Shown: piece by piece, positions 21,381-32,280 of the stretch | Layout of the letters: every line of letters starts with the position of its first letter | Position numbering within the stretch: the stretch's first letter is position 1 | DNA from: Thereva unica | Lineage: Eukaryota; Arthropoda; Insecta; Diptera; Therevidae | Assembly: GCA_949987705.1 (NCBI GenBank) | Contig: OX465281.1 | Coordinates: 174,172,516 to 174,236,515, forward strand | DNA length: 64,000 nt | Reading direction: 5' to 3' | Made by a program: the position numbers and the translations under genes | The notes under the pieces: generated by a model | The model's database searches: none | The model's input: the letters and a program-made list of their open reading frames with translations, nothing else | Told to the model about the DNA's origin: nothing

Positions 21381-21770
21381 AAATGGTTAAAAAAAATTTT
21401 TAAAAAAAATTCTTTACATTAACTAAAAATGTACTGAAAAGTAAAAAATAAAAAATATTTTAAAGAAAGCGTGAAATTTCAATTTTAATGAAAAAGTTAA
21501 TTAAAAGAATGGCGCATTTTTCATCAAAAATTGAAAATATAACTGTAAATCGCGTGAGATTTACAATAACCCTCAATTTTTTGCTTTGTTAATTTCAAAT
21601 TCTAACAAAATTTTTTGATGAAAAATGCGCCATTCTTTTAATTAACTTTTTCATTAAAATTGAAATTTCACGCTTTCTTTAAAATATTTTTTATTTTTTA
21701 CTTTTCAGTACATTTTTAGTTAATGTAAAGAATTTTTTTTAAAAATTTTTTTTAACCATTTATTTTATTT
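21371..21770. repeat. Palindromic head of copy 1
   Basis: Inverted arms of about 160 bp (21371-21531 and 21610-21770) surround a spacer of about 78 bp. The arms contain AAAGAAAGCGTGAAATTTC and its complement. The spacer carries a TGTAAATCGCGTGAGATTTACA hairpin. Confidence 0.85.
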
Positions 21771-23586
21771 TCTACTTTTTAGTTTATTATATGTATTCCG
21801 CCATTTTATGATGGCAATTCTATTAGATTTAAAATTACGTCACACAGTTTACTGTATTCATTTGATACCCATGTCGTGGGCTCGGTGGAACATAATTGCA
21901 AAAACGGCTGCCATCTCGGAACCGTCTTCTTGATTTTTTTACAAAAAGGTCAGATTGCATTTAGTACTTATACATGATGAGTTGAACTCAAGTTGAACCC
22001 AAGTCTAACTACATGTAAACGGGAGTCGAGTTGGGTTAAGGTTGACTGAACTCGACTCAGCTCTGCTACCTGGGTTTAGTTGAAATTATGCATACGGACA
22101 TGAGTTCAGTATTTGAGTAGTTGAATTTAGTTGACAGCAGCATCTCTGTGTTTGTTTGTGATTTTTTGTAACGTGTATTGCTTCTTTATTATCAACTCAC
22201 CCTTAACTCAATTATTCATCTCATCATTCATACACATTAACCACCCGAACTACGAGTGTGTGCAAAATTGGAAGTTGATCGGTTATATTTTCTACTTTTT
22301 AGTCTATTATAAGCTTTCCTCAATTTAGTGTTGGCCGCCATTTTGAATTTGGAATGACGCCACATAGCTTATTGTGTTCTACCTGTCATATCCTTTCATT
22401 TGATACCCATGTCAGAGGGACGCGGAGCACAATTTTAAAAATCGGGCGCCATTTTGGATCCGCCATCTTGATATTTTTACAAAATGGCCAGATTGCATTG
22501 TCATCCAAACTAAACGTGTATGCAAAATTTCAGCTCTATCCGAAATCGGGAAGTGGGTCAAATTTAACTTCCAAGATTTGACGACAAACAGTGTAAGTGT
22601 TGGCCGCCATTTTGAATTTGGAATGACGCCACATAGCTTATTGTGTTCTACCTGTCATATCCTTTCATTTGATACCCATGTCAGAGGGCCGCGGAGCACA
22701 ATTTCAAAAATCGGGCGCCATTTTGGAACCGCCATCTTGATATTTTTACAAAATGGCCAGATTGCATTGTCACCCAAACTAAACGGTATGCAAAATTTCA
22801 GCTCTATCCGAAACCGGGAAGTGGGTCAAATTTAACTTCCAAGATTTGACGACAAACAGTGCAAGTGTTGGCCGCCATTTTGAATTTAGAATGACGCCAC
22901 ATAACTTATTGTGTTCTACCTGTCATATCCTTTCATTTGATACCCATGTCAGAGGGCCGCGGAGCAAAATTTCAAAAATCGGGCGCCATTTTGGAACCGC
23001 CATCATGATATTTTTACAAAATGGCCAGATTGCATTGTCATCCAAACTAAACGTGTATGCAAAATTTCAGCTCTATCCGAAACCGGGAAGTGGGTCAAAT
23101 TTAACTTCCAAGATTTGACGACAAACAGTGTAAGTGTTGTCCGCCATTTTGAATTTGGAATGACGCCACATAGCTTATTGTGTTCTACCTGTCATATCCT
23201 TTCATTTGATACCCATTTCAAAGGGCCGCGGAGCACAATTTCAAAAATCGGGCGCCATTTTGGAACCGCCATCTTGATATTTTTACAAAATGGCCAGATT
23301 GCATTGTTAACCAAACTAAACGTGTATGCAAAATTTCAGCTCTATCCGAAACCGGGAAGTGGGTCAAATTTAACTTCCAAGATTTGACGACAAACATTGT
23401 GAGTAAAATAAAAGCGGGCGCCATTTTGGAACCGCTATCTTGATATTTTTACAAAATGGCCAGATTGCATTGTCATCCAAACTAAACGTGTATGCAAAAT
23501 TTCAGCTCTATCCTAAACCGGGAAGTGGGTCAAATTTAACTTCCAAGATTTGACGACAAACAGTGCAAGCTAAATAAAAGAATTTA
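21381..23586. mobile_element. Composite repeat, copy 1 (palindromic head plus array)
   Basis: The order is: a palindromic head (about 21371-21770), a TTCTACTTTTTAGTTTATTAT box, a diverged repeat unit and spacer (21785-22328), four full units of a 268-269 bp tandem repeat plus a truncated fifth (22329-23571), and a tail AAATAAAAGAATTTAAAAA. Copies 2 (23587-25543) and 3 (26881-36390, split) share the order. The A-rich tail and head-to-tail tandem suggest a retroposon-like or satellite-like unit. The superfamily is unknown to me. Confidence 0.7.
22329..23571. repeat. Tandem array 1, 268-bp unit, 4 plus partial
   Basis: Units start with GTGTTGGCCGCCATTTTGAA (or TTGTCC) at 22329, 22597, 22865 and 23134; a truncated unit from about 23415 completes the array. 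Each unit contains CCGGGAAGTGGGTCAAATTT and GATTTGACGACAAACAGTG. The repeated open frames of about 90 codons are a by-product of the repeat. Confidence 0.9.
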
Positions 23587-23589
23587 AAA

Positions 23590-23987
23590 AAAATAAATGG
23601 TTAAAAAAAATTTTTAAAAAAAATTCTTTACATTAACTAAAAAATGTACTGAAAAGTAAAAAATAAAAAATATTTTAAAGAAAGCGTGAAATTTCAATTT
23701 TAATGAAAAAGTTAATTAAAAGAATGGCGCATTTTTCATCAAAAAATTTTGTTAGAATTTGAAATTAACAAAGCAAAAAATTGAGGGTTATTGTAAATCT
23801 CACGCGATTTACAGTTATATTTTCAATTTTTGATGAAAAATGCGCCATTCTTTTAATTAACTTTTTCATTAAAATTGAAATTTCACGCTTTCTTTAAAAT
23901 ATTTTTTATTTTTTACTTTTCAGTACATTTTTTAGTTAATGTAAAGAATTTTTTTTAAAAATTTTTTTTAACCATTTATTTTATTTT
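23590..23987. repeat. Palindromic head of copy 2, spacer flipped
   Basis: Arms as in copy 1 (about 23590-23745 and 23828-23987). The spacer begins AATTTTGTTAGAATTTGAAA and reads as the reverse complement of the copy 1 spacer along its whole length. Confidence 0.85.
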
Positions 23988-24544
23988 CTACTTTTTAGTT
24001 TATTATATGTATTCCGCCATTTTATGATGGCAATTCTATTAGATTTAAAATTACGTCACACAGTTTACTGTATTCATTTGATACCCATGTCGTGGGCTCG
24101 GTGGAACATAATTGCAAAAACGGCCGCCATCTCGGAACCGTCTTCTTGATTTTTTTACAAAAAGGTCAGATTGCATTTAGTACTTATACATGATGAGTTG
24201 AACTCAAGTTGAACCCAAGTCTAACTACATGTAGACGGGAGTCGAGTTGTGTTAAGGTCGACTGAACTCGACTCAGCTCTGCTACCTGGGTTGAGTTGAA
24301 ATTATGCATACGGACATGAGTTCAGTATTTGAGTAGTTGAATTTAGTTGACAGCAGCATCTCTGTGTTAGTTTGTGATTTTTTGTAACGTGTATTGCTTC
24401 TTTATTATCAACTCACCCTTAACTCAACTATTCATCTCATCATTCATACACATTAACCACCCGAACTACGAGTGTGTGCAAAATTGGAAGTTGATCGGTT
24501 ATATTTTCTACTTTTTAGTCTATTATAAGCTTTCCGCAATTTAG

Positions 24545-25518
24545 TGTTGGCCGCCATTTTGAATTTGGAATGACGCCACATAGCTTATTGTGTTCTACCT
24601 GTCATATCCTTTCATTTGATACCCATGTCAGAGGGACGCGGAGCACAATTTTAAAAATCGGGCGCCATTTTGGATCCGCCATCTTGATATTTTTATAAAA
24701 TGGCCAGATTGCATTGTCATCCAAACTAAACGTGTATGCAAAATTTCAGCTCTATCCGAAATCGGGAAGTGGGTCAAATTTAACTTCCAAGATTTGACGA
24801 CAAACAGTGTAAGTGTTGGCCGCCATTTTGAATTTGGAATGACGCCACATAGCTTATTGTGTTCTACCTGTCATATCCTTTCACTTAATACCCATGTCAG
24901 AGGGCCGCGGAGCACAATTTCAAAAATCGGGCGCCATTTTGGAACCGCCATCTTGATATTTTTACAAAATGGCCAGATTGCATTGTCATCCAAACTAAAC
25001 GTGTATGCAAAATTTCAGCTCTATCCGAAACCGGGAAGTGGGTCAAATTTAACTTCCAAGATTTGACGACAAACAGTGTAAGTGTTGTCCGCCATTTTGA
25101 ATTTGGAATGACGCCACATAGCTTATTGTGTTCTACCTGTCATATCCTTTCATTTGATACCCATTTCAAAGGGCCGCGGAGCACAATTTCAAAAATCGGG
25201 CGCCATTTTGGAACCGCCATCTTGATATTTTTACAAAATGGCCAGATTGCATTGTTATCCAAACTAAACGTGTATGCAAAATTTCAGCTCTATCCGAAAC
25301 CGGGAAGTGGGTCAAATTTAACTTCCAAGATTTGACGACAAACAGTGTGAGTAAAATAAAAGCGGGCGCCATTTTGGAACCGCTATCTTGATATTTTTAC
25401 AAAATGGCCAGATTGCATTGTCATCCAAACTAAACGTGTATGCAAAATTTCAGCTCTATCCGAAACCGGGAAGTGGGTCAAATTTAACTTCCAAGATTTG
25501 ACGACAAACAGTGCAAGT
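24545..25518. repeat. Tandem array 2, 268-bp unit, 3 plus partial
   Basis: Units start at 24545, 24813 and 25081, followed by a truncated unit from about 25363. It has one full unit fewer than array 1; otherwise it is nearly identical, including the same truncated last unit. Confidence 0.9.
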
Positions 25519-25543
25519 TAAATAAAAGAATTTAAAAATAACA

Positions 25544-25770
25544 ATAAATTCAAACGAACATTTATACGAACTACTTGGTCTTCAAGCCTATTATAATGAT
25601 ACTAACATAATATTCAACATCCAAATACCAAATTTTTATGAAAAAATTTATTCTATATTTCATATTATCCCACTACCCATTCACAAAACTAACACCCTTA
25701 AACCCAAGCCATATATTTTGCTAAATTCAAATCATATTCAAAATCTTGATCATATTTGCAAAAGTATAGA
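25544..25770 (+). pseudogene. Errantivirus-like envelope, C-terminal ectodomain fragment
   Basis: The stretch has the conserved LYELLGLQAYYNDTN box (near 25575) and a following IIPLPIHKT-type segment of errantivirus envelopes. It continues the envelope interrupted at about 21380 by the composite repeats and ends abruptly near 25770; no transmembrane segment or 3' LTR follows. Confidence 0.7.
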
Positions 25771-26880
25771 AGACTCGACCCTAGGGTAGAGCGAGTGGAG
25801 CGGTTGCTCTAGGCGCCAGGTGGTAACTGGCGCCAAAATGAATGCGAAAAACAATTTCGAGCAAAACATAAAATTTTGCTTGTAGCTAGCCAAGTCTATG
25901 TACTCATCAATATGACTCGAACACGCCGAAAGCAGAACGACTCAGGGCATGGCCTTAGGTCACATCCTGCTCGAGATCCATGGAGCAGACTGAATACGAC
26001 GGATCGAAACTCGATAAAACTCGCAATTCTAATGTGTAAACAATCGTACTGAAGTAATAAATGGTACTGCGTATGTATAGTACTACTAACGATGGACTGC
26101 GGATACCAGGCGAACTACGGTTTGAATTAGCCTTCCATTGGTGATACGAAGCTCTGCCATGGGCGACCGCCGAACTCGTGGTATCAATATAAAATTACCT
26201 TAAAAAAACGTTTGAAGATGATGGAAAACTTCTTAACGCTCCACACATTTCTGCGGCTCCAGCAGTCGGAGAGACGACTCGAAAAAACGACAGCTTTCAA
26301 AAGACGAGGTGGCGCAGCCCGAAAACGTTTTATGCGAATCTGGAGGCTGGCTACTCCCGTGTAGGGTCTGCTGGTAGGGTCTGCGTGGCCCAGAGGAACA
26401 AAGGGATGCCGATTTTCTTAATAAGGTTAGATCATCTGGATGTTCTCTAGGGCACATAATAATCCGGCGAAAAAGGAGGCTTTGGCCATACGGTTTGAAA
26501 ACCTTCAGAAAAGTCGGAATGAAGTCTAGAATGACTCCAAAGCCGACCTTCTGTCAAATAGAGGAAAGTGTCAGAATTGGCGTGCTTGCGACTAACAATC
26601 CAGAAACTCTTCTGACTACGAAGCAGCTAGTTACCATGCAATGAAGTCTTCTAAAGGCGGTAGCCGAATTGGCTCAAAACAGCCCAGGTCAGTCGGGGTC
26701 GGTGCGCCCTCGATAATGGGCCGCCTTAAGCCTTGGAAGGAGCAAGCCTTGTTGCTGTAGACGGGAACTAGCTGCCGCGCAGCCTTTTTGTAATCCGGTA
26801 CTTTCCGGCAACAACAGAAGATCCTACTGGCATTGTGTTGAAAGAAGAAGACCCTAAGGGTGTAGGAGTGGAGAATACTT
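25771..26880. other. Unassigned stretch with short coding-like remnants
   Basis: Plus-strand frames of about 40-70 codons without stops occur near 26237-26440 and 26530-26640. They resemble the decayed first ORF of a LINE by character, but I could not place them in a family. GCGCCAGGTGGTAACTGGCGC near 25818 is a small palindrome. Confidence 0.3.
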
Positions 26881-27337
26881 GATGAAAAATGCGCCATTCT
26901 TTTAATTAACTTTTTCATTAAAATTGAAATTTCACGCTTTCTTTAAAATATTTTTTATTTTTTACTTTCAGTACATTTTTTAGTTAATGAAAAGAATTTT
27001 TTTTAAAAAATTTGTTTAACCATTTATTTTATTTTCTACTTTTTAGTTTATTATATGTATTCCGCCATTTTATGATGGCAATTCTATTAGATTTAAAATT
27101 ACGTCACACAGTTTACTGTATTCATTTGATACCCATGTCGTGGGCTCGGTGGAACATAATTGCAAAAACGGCCGCCATCTCGGAACCGTCTTCTTGATTT
27201 TTTTACAAAAAGGTCAGATTGCATTTAGTACTTATACATGATGAGTTGAACTCAAGTTGAACCCAAGTCTAACTACATGTAAACGGGAGTCGATTTGGGT
27301 TAAGGTTGACTGAACTCGACTCAGCTCTGCTACCTGG
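26881..27337. mobile_element. Composite repeat, copy 3, left part
   Basis: This begins inside the right arm of the palindromic head (TGATGAAAAATGCGCCATTC), so the left arm is missing, and runs to CTACCTGG, where an LTR element is inserted. It continues at 35575. Confidence 0.8.
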
Positions 27338-27990
27338 TGTTATATACAAAAATTCAATAGTTCCAAATTTCCCACAAATTGGAAAAACCTTAACGGAAAA
27401 ATTTTCAAATTATAAAAAACAAGCTAAAAGTCCTAAACGCAAAATTTTAAAAATTATCCCACGACAAAAACCAAGTTGTAATAGGATACTTCCCTTCACG
27501 GGAAACAACGAAGACAAAAGCAACTTGAGCTTTTGTAGCGGCCAGTTAATTTTCGCAAGCATTGCACCTAAAATGTGGGAAATCAAAACGTGCAAACCTT
27601 CAATTTTTACACGTAAATTGCAACCATGCAATTAGATGCACAATTTTTAGGGTAGTGAAATAATTTTAAAAAAAGATAGTGACAGTCTTGATTTAACTTC
27701 GGATGCAAAGGGACGAAAAGAAAAAGGAAAAGTGATTGCGGTTGGTGGTGGTTGCACTGGCACCCGGTGGCCTTTGCATCGCAGCAGTGCTAAAGTTTAT
27801 TTAATAAAAAATAACTATTAAGATAATTTAGTGATAAGTTTATTGTATTGATCGTGAAAGGTATTAGTGACTAAAAAAAAACATTATTAAGATCAATAAA
27901 GAAAAACCAGTGAAAAGAAAAGGTGTTTTAAAAATTACTCAACAGTTTGTTTTAATATACAATGAAAAGGTGTATAAAAATTACACAACA
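27338..27990 (+). repeat. Gypsy 5' LTR (653 bp)
   Basis: Nearly identical to 34917-35574; differences are a few substitutions and indels, for example around 27765-27785 versus 35335-35360. The small open frames shared by both LTRs are not genes. Confidence 0.9.
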
Positions 27991-27993
27991 TTT

Positions 27994-28012
27994 TGGCGCA
28001 GCCGGTAGGATC
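27994..28012 (+). other. Primer-binding site, tRNA-Ser type
   Basis: TGGCGCAGCCGGTAGGATC begins 3 nt after the 5' LTR. It matches the TGGCGCAGTCGGTAGGAT-type site of insect Gypsy elements primed by tRNA-Ser except at one position. Confidence 0.7.
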
Positions 28013-28248
28013 TGGGTGCGCTATCAAAAGGTGTTAATACTGCTGGTCTAGGCTCCTTTGACCACCAACCCAAGGCTGAGCCTGACTTGGGGGCAGTGTT
28101 AGCGTCTGTAACCACAGCGCATAAAATATCCCAGATCCTCCACGAATCAACGCTCGGGGGTAAACATCTATAGGTGCCTCTGCTCCAGGCGAGCACGCAT
28201 TTACCCCCCAAAGTTTTATCAGCGAGGGACTTATAGCGGGCTTCATCC

Positions 28249-28446
28249 GTGCCCAGGATACGCCCTATGTCAGAGAGCCAACAAGGGGACGATCAATCCA
28301 AAGACGCTCCTCCAACGTGGGATATGAAAATATTTTTGGCCCTTCAGTTCATGTGTTCCGACAATACATCATCGAAGACTCCAACAAATCAATTCATACA
28401 AGCGGTGGACGCAATTAAAACGTTTGCACAGAATTATTGTATGTAA
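28249..28446 (+). pseudogene. Gag-like fragment of the Gypsy element
   Basis: A 65-codon frame from an ATG shortly after the leader, including WDMKIFLALQFMCSDN. Its position is that of a gag start, but the family motif is weak, and it stops where AT-rich sequence preceding the LINE begins. Confidence 0.35.
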
Positions 28447-28449
28447 AAT

Positions 28450-29349
28450 CTTAATTTTTTTAATTATATTTTAGTACCTACTTATTATATATAATATATT
28501 TCTCTTTAACTTTTAAATTATCAATATTATTTTAAATTCTATGATAAATAAATAAAAAAAAAAACTAGAAACCTAACACTAGAAAATAATGTTAGTAAGT
28601 ACATACATATATTTTAGAAATAATGTGCGTGGACTCATGCGGAAATATCTATTAATTATAATTTACTTATTCGTAGTTTTATAAATGGATTGAGAATAAA
28701 ACAAAGGCAAAAAAAATTAATAAAGTAGAAGTTTCCAGTGTTAAAATGAGAAATAATAATTGAACATTGCCTAGCATGCATTAGCATTTTGTGCTAATAA
28801 ATCGAAATGCAATTATAGGCACTATTAATAAATAACTGAAATTAAACAGCAATTTTAAACGACCTTTTGTTATAACATTTTCACCGGAGTGTTTACTAAC
28901 AATTATAATAATAATAGTAATAAATAACACTTCAATCCATTCAAAATAAATAAATAAATAAATGAATATAAAAAATATTTAGTGTAAATTTAATAATAAA
29001 AAACAATGCATAATCTAACATGCATATTCTATATTCAACAATTTACCTCTAATTTACTTACTAATTTTTGCAATTATTATAGAAAGTATATAAAGTGTTT
29101 TTCTCTTCTAAATTGTAGTTTAAAAAAAAAAATTATCGACTTTGCATTTTACTCAAATTTTCTACTTGCATACTGAATTTTATATTGTGTTAATAATGTT
29201 AAAAGCTACTTAGGTATAATCAAAATATTTTACTTAAAATTAGTATATAATCAAAAAAAAAAAAAAAACAACAACTAAAACCTCATCCTGTCTGTTATGA
29301 GAATAAAAGTAAATGTCTTTACTTGACAAAAAACTAAAAGTAAGAATCA
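28450..29349. other. AT-rich stretch before the LINE
   Basis: Very AT-rich, with runs of A and TAAATAAATAAAT near 28950 and poly-A near 29255. No gene recognised. Whether it belongs to the Gypsy element, the LINE 5' region or another insertion is unclear. Confidence 0.4.
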
Positions 29350-32280
29350 AGATTGCTATGACAGTATGATATCATTGTTCTTACTGAAACGTGGCTTAAT
29401 GTTAATTTTTGTGATGTTGAATTAGGCTTAATCAATTACAATGTATATAGACAGGATAGGTTGACTTCGTTGACTGAACGTGGTGGGGGTGTTCTCGTAG
29501 CTGTTCGCGACACTATTCCATCTTCGTTCATATCTTGTGCATCTGCAGACTTTGATCAGTTATTTGTTAGGCTGACTACTAGTGATATTTGTATTGGAGT
29601 TGTCTATTTTCCGCCAAGATGTAACACCGAGCAATTTTCCAAACACTGTAATGACATCAGTACTATTGAAGCGCAATTTGCTCCAAACAATGTTATTCTT
29701 GTTGGTGATTATAATATACCGGAGGTAGATTGGTTAACAGATGATGTAAATTCTCCCAGTGAGAGGGGTCAAACTTTAATTGATCATTTCTCATTTTCGA
29801 ACTTCAAGCAACATAATCAAACTCCAAATTGTTATGGAAGAGTTTTAGATCTTATATTCTCTAAAGATGATTTTCTGGAGTCATTTTGTTGTTTAGACCC
29901 TTTCTTACCTCTGGACAATTATCATCCTGCCCTACATTTTACGATTTCAAATATTTGTACACTACAGTCTGATTTACCTGTTAAAGAGTATCTTAATTTT
30001 CGTAAAGCCGATTATTATAGTATGAATTTATGTTTTGGTGCGATGGATTGGCCAAATTTACTGTCCAATAGCGATATTAATCAAGATGTGTCCGTTTTTT
30101 ATGATATTTTGTATGATGCTATAAATAGATATGTTCCTAAGTCAAAGTATGTACAGAGTGATTTTCCAGAATGGTTCTCGCCTGATCTCATTAAAGCAAT
30201 TAATGATAAAAAAAGGTTTCATAAGGCGTTTAAATGTAACCGTACAGCGGATAATTACGCGAAATTTTCTGAAGCCCGATCATTGTGTAAACGGTTACAT
30301 TTTAAATGTGAAAATGAATATTTGGGGTACATTGAAACGCATCTACCCGATAATCCAAAGTTGTTCTGGAGACATATTAACTCCGCGATTAAGTCGAATC
30401 AACTTCCTAAATGTATGCACAATGACGCAGTTTCATCAGATGACCCAAAAATGATAAGTGATCTATTTGCAAATCAATTTCAAAAAAATTACTCGGATAA
30501 TAATGCTAATATTCAACAAACGAACAGTTTTGCTATCAATCATCGTAGAATTGTAGATTCAATGGAGATAGGATTGATGGAAATTTTTGATGGTTTGTCA
30601 AAATTGCGTTGCGATAAGGGTGCTGGACCTGACAGGATACCGAATTTGTTTTGGAATGCATGCAAATATTCGTTAGCAAGGCCTATTTGCTCTATATTTA
30701 ATAAGTCACTAGCGTCTGGGACTTTTCCAGAAATTTGGAAAATTAGCAAAATTCATCCGATTTATAAAAAAGGCGACAAATCATGTGTGTCAAATTATAG
30801 GCCTGTTTCTATTCTAAGTGCTCTTCCAAAATTTTTTGAGAAATTTGTTGCTGGCTACTTGTGCACTATTTATAGAACCGTAATTTGCCCTGAACAACAC
30901 GGATTTATTGGGCGAAGATCAACGACTACCAACCTTCTTGGAATTGAAAGTATGTTACTGCGATCGATCGATAATGGCCAGCAGACTGATGTTATTTACA
31001 CTGACTTAACTAAGGCATTTGATAGGGTTCCTCATAAATTACTACTGAAAAAACTTGAAGCTTACGGGTTAACTGGTAACCTATTGAAATGGATAAGTAG
31101 CTACCTAATGGACAGACAGCAATATGTCAGTGTAAATAACTGCGAGTCAGCACGAGTGCATGTACCATCGGGAGTTCCGCAAGGATCTCATGTGGGACCG
31201 TTATTTTTCAATTTCTATATTAATGATTTGCCAAAGATAGTTAAGTCGTCCTCGGTGCTACTTTATGCGGACGATACTAAGATTTATAAACAGATTACCT
31301 GTGTTGAAGATGCAGTTGCTCTGCAGGAAGACTTAAACTCTTTTTTCATATGGTGCTCGGATAATGGTCTTGAGGTGAATATAAAGAAATGCGTAACAAT
31401 GACGTACACGAAAAAGAAAAAAATAGTAGAGTATGGATATTCTTTGGGGGGCGAATTAATGGAGAAGGTTGCGTACTTCAAAGATTTAGGCGTAGTATTT
31501 GATAGTAAGCTATCTTTTAACCGTCATATTAGTGATATAAGTACATCTGCATGGCGTACTTGGGGCTTGGTATATCGCAACTTCAAACAATTTCGCGACC
31601 AAAGGATTTTAAGTTTGTTATATAAAACCATGGTGAGACCACTTTTAGAATACTGTTCCGTCGCTTGGTCACCTGACGCGGATAAGTATGTAAAGGCATT
31701 GGAAACGATACAACATAAAATCTTGCGACAGATTGCATATGCAACAGGAAACCCAATGAGCATCGATGACCATGATTACGAACCTATTATGCACTCCACT
31801 AACTTGTTGTCATTGAAAAGGAGGCGAGATCATAATGATGTGTTATTATTGTTTAAACTATTGAATGGGCTTATTGACTCGCCTGCCCTTTTATCTTACG
31901 TTCATTTTCGTGTACCGCGTCTCAACTCGAGAAACACTGACATTTTTGTTGAGGAAAGATTTAGAACGAACATCGGTGCCCATTGCGCGATAAACCGAGC
32001 TATGATTTTGGCTAATGTAATGGCGAATGAAATTGATTTGAGATATGTCAACGATTCTACTGTTAAATCCTTTTTGTGGCGGCGCGTGTAGGGGGCATTT
32101 TATTTTATTTTATTTTATTTTTCTATTACTTTCATTTTGTGCATTTAATTATGTGTTATTATATGTTATTGTGTTATTTTGAGTACTAAACCAAAAATTT
32201 GCAATGTTCTACTTTTGTATACTTTGTTAAAAATTTAAGAGGGTTTATCCCGTTAATAAATAAATAAAATAAATAAATTA
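29350..32280 (+). mobile_element. 5'-truncated CR1/Jockey-group LINE
   Basis: The element enters within the endonuclease domain (an in-frame TGA precedes the open stretch near 29360), carries one long ORF, and ends after a TTTTA-repeat stretch and an AATAAATAAATAAAATAAAT tail near 32258-32280. It lies inside the Gypsy element. I could not fix a target duplication. Confidence 0.75.
29461..32091 (+). CDS. LINE endonuclease-reverse transcriptase, N-terminus missing
   Basis: The 876-codon frame is uninterrupted and remains open upstream to about 29363, where LTETWL marks an early endonuclease box. Next come GDYNIPEVDW (near 29705), a D-N-Y-H-P version of the late endonuclease box (near 29918), and RT with GPDRIP (near 30625), TDLTKAFDRVPH (near 31000), PSGVPQGSHVGPLFFN (near 31170) and the catalytic YADD (near 31266). 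The C-terminus has the LFKLLNGLIDSP and VPRLNSRN boxes common in CR1/Jockey-group LINEs. The first part of the endonuclease, and any first ORF, are lost by truncation, so it should not be autonomous. The lack of stops suggests a fairly recent copy. Confidence 0.85.
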   Translation: MTSLTERGGGVLVAVRDTIPSSFISCASADFDQLFVRLTTSDICIGVVYFPPRCNTEQFSKHCNDISTIEAQFAPNNVILVGDYNIPEVDWLTDDVNSPSERGQTLIDHFSFSNFKQHNQTPNCYGRVLDLIFSKDDFLESFCCLDPFLPLDNYHPALHFTISNICTLQSDLPVKEYLNFRKADYYSMNLCFGAMDWPNLLSNSDINQDVSVFYDILYDAINRYVPKSKYVQSDFPEWFSPDLIKAINDKKRFHKAFKCNRTADNYAKFSEARSLCKRLHFKCENEYLGYIETHLPDNPKLFWRHINSAIKSNQLPKCMHNDAVSSDDPKMISDLFANQFQKNYSDNNANIQQTNSFAINHRRIVDSMEIGLMEIFDGLSKLRCDKGAGPDRIPNLFWNACKYSLARPICSIFNKSLASGTFPEIWKISKIHPIYKKGDKSCVSNYRPVSILSALPKFFEKFVAGYLCTIYRTVICPEQHGFIGRRSTTTNLLGIESMLLRSIDNGQQTDVIYTDLTKAFDRVPHKLLLKKLEAYGLTGNLLKWISSYLMDRQQYVSVNNCESARVHVPSGVPQGSHVGPLFFNFYINDLPKIVKSSSVLLYADDTKIYKQITCVEDAVALQEDLNSFFIWCSDNGLEVNIKKCVTMTYTKKKKIVEYGYSLGGELMEKVAYFKDLGVVFDSKLSFNRHISDISTSAWRTWGLVYRNFKQFRDQRILSLLYKTMVRPLLEYCSVAWSPDADKYVKALETIQHKILRQIAYATGNPMSIDDHDYEPIMHSTNLLSLKRRRDHNDVLLLFKLLNGLIDSPALLSYVHFRVPRLNSRNTDIFVEERFRTNIGAHCAINRAMILANVMANEIDLRYVNDSTVKSFLWRRV

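Larger units (their letters stand above)
23587..25543. mobile_element. Composite repeat, copy 2
   Basis: This lies directly head-to-tail behind copy 1, with head (23590-23987), spacer and array (three full units plus a truncated one). Arms and flanks match copy 1, but the spacer in the head is in the opposite orientation. It ends AAATAAAAGAATTTAAAAA before the envelope fragment at 25544. Confidence 0.7.

Noticed and set aside
22329..25518. Regular repeats as a CRISPR-like array
   Set aside because: The units are about 268 bp and contiguous with no unique spacers, and the context is eukaryotic.
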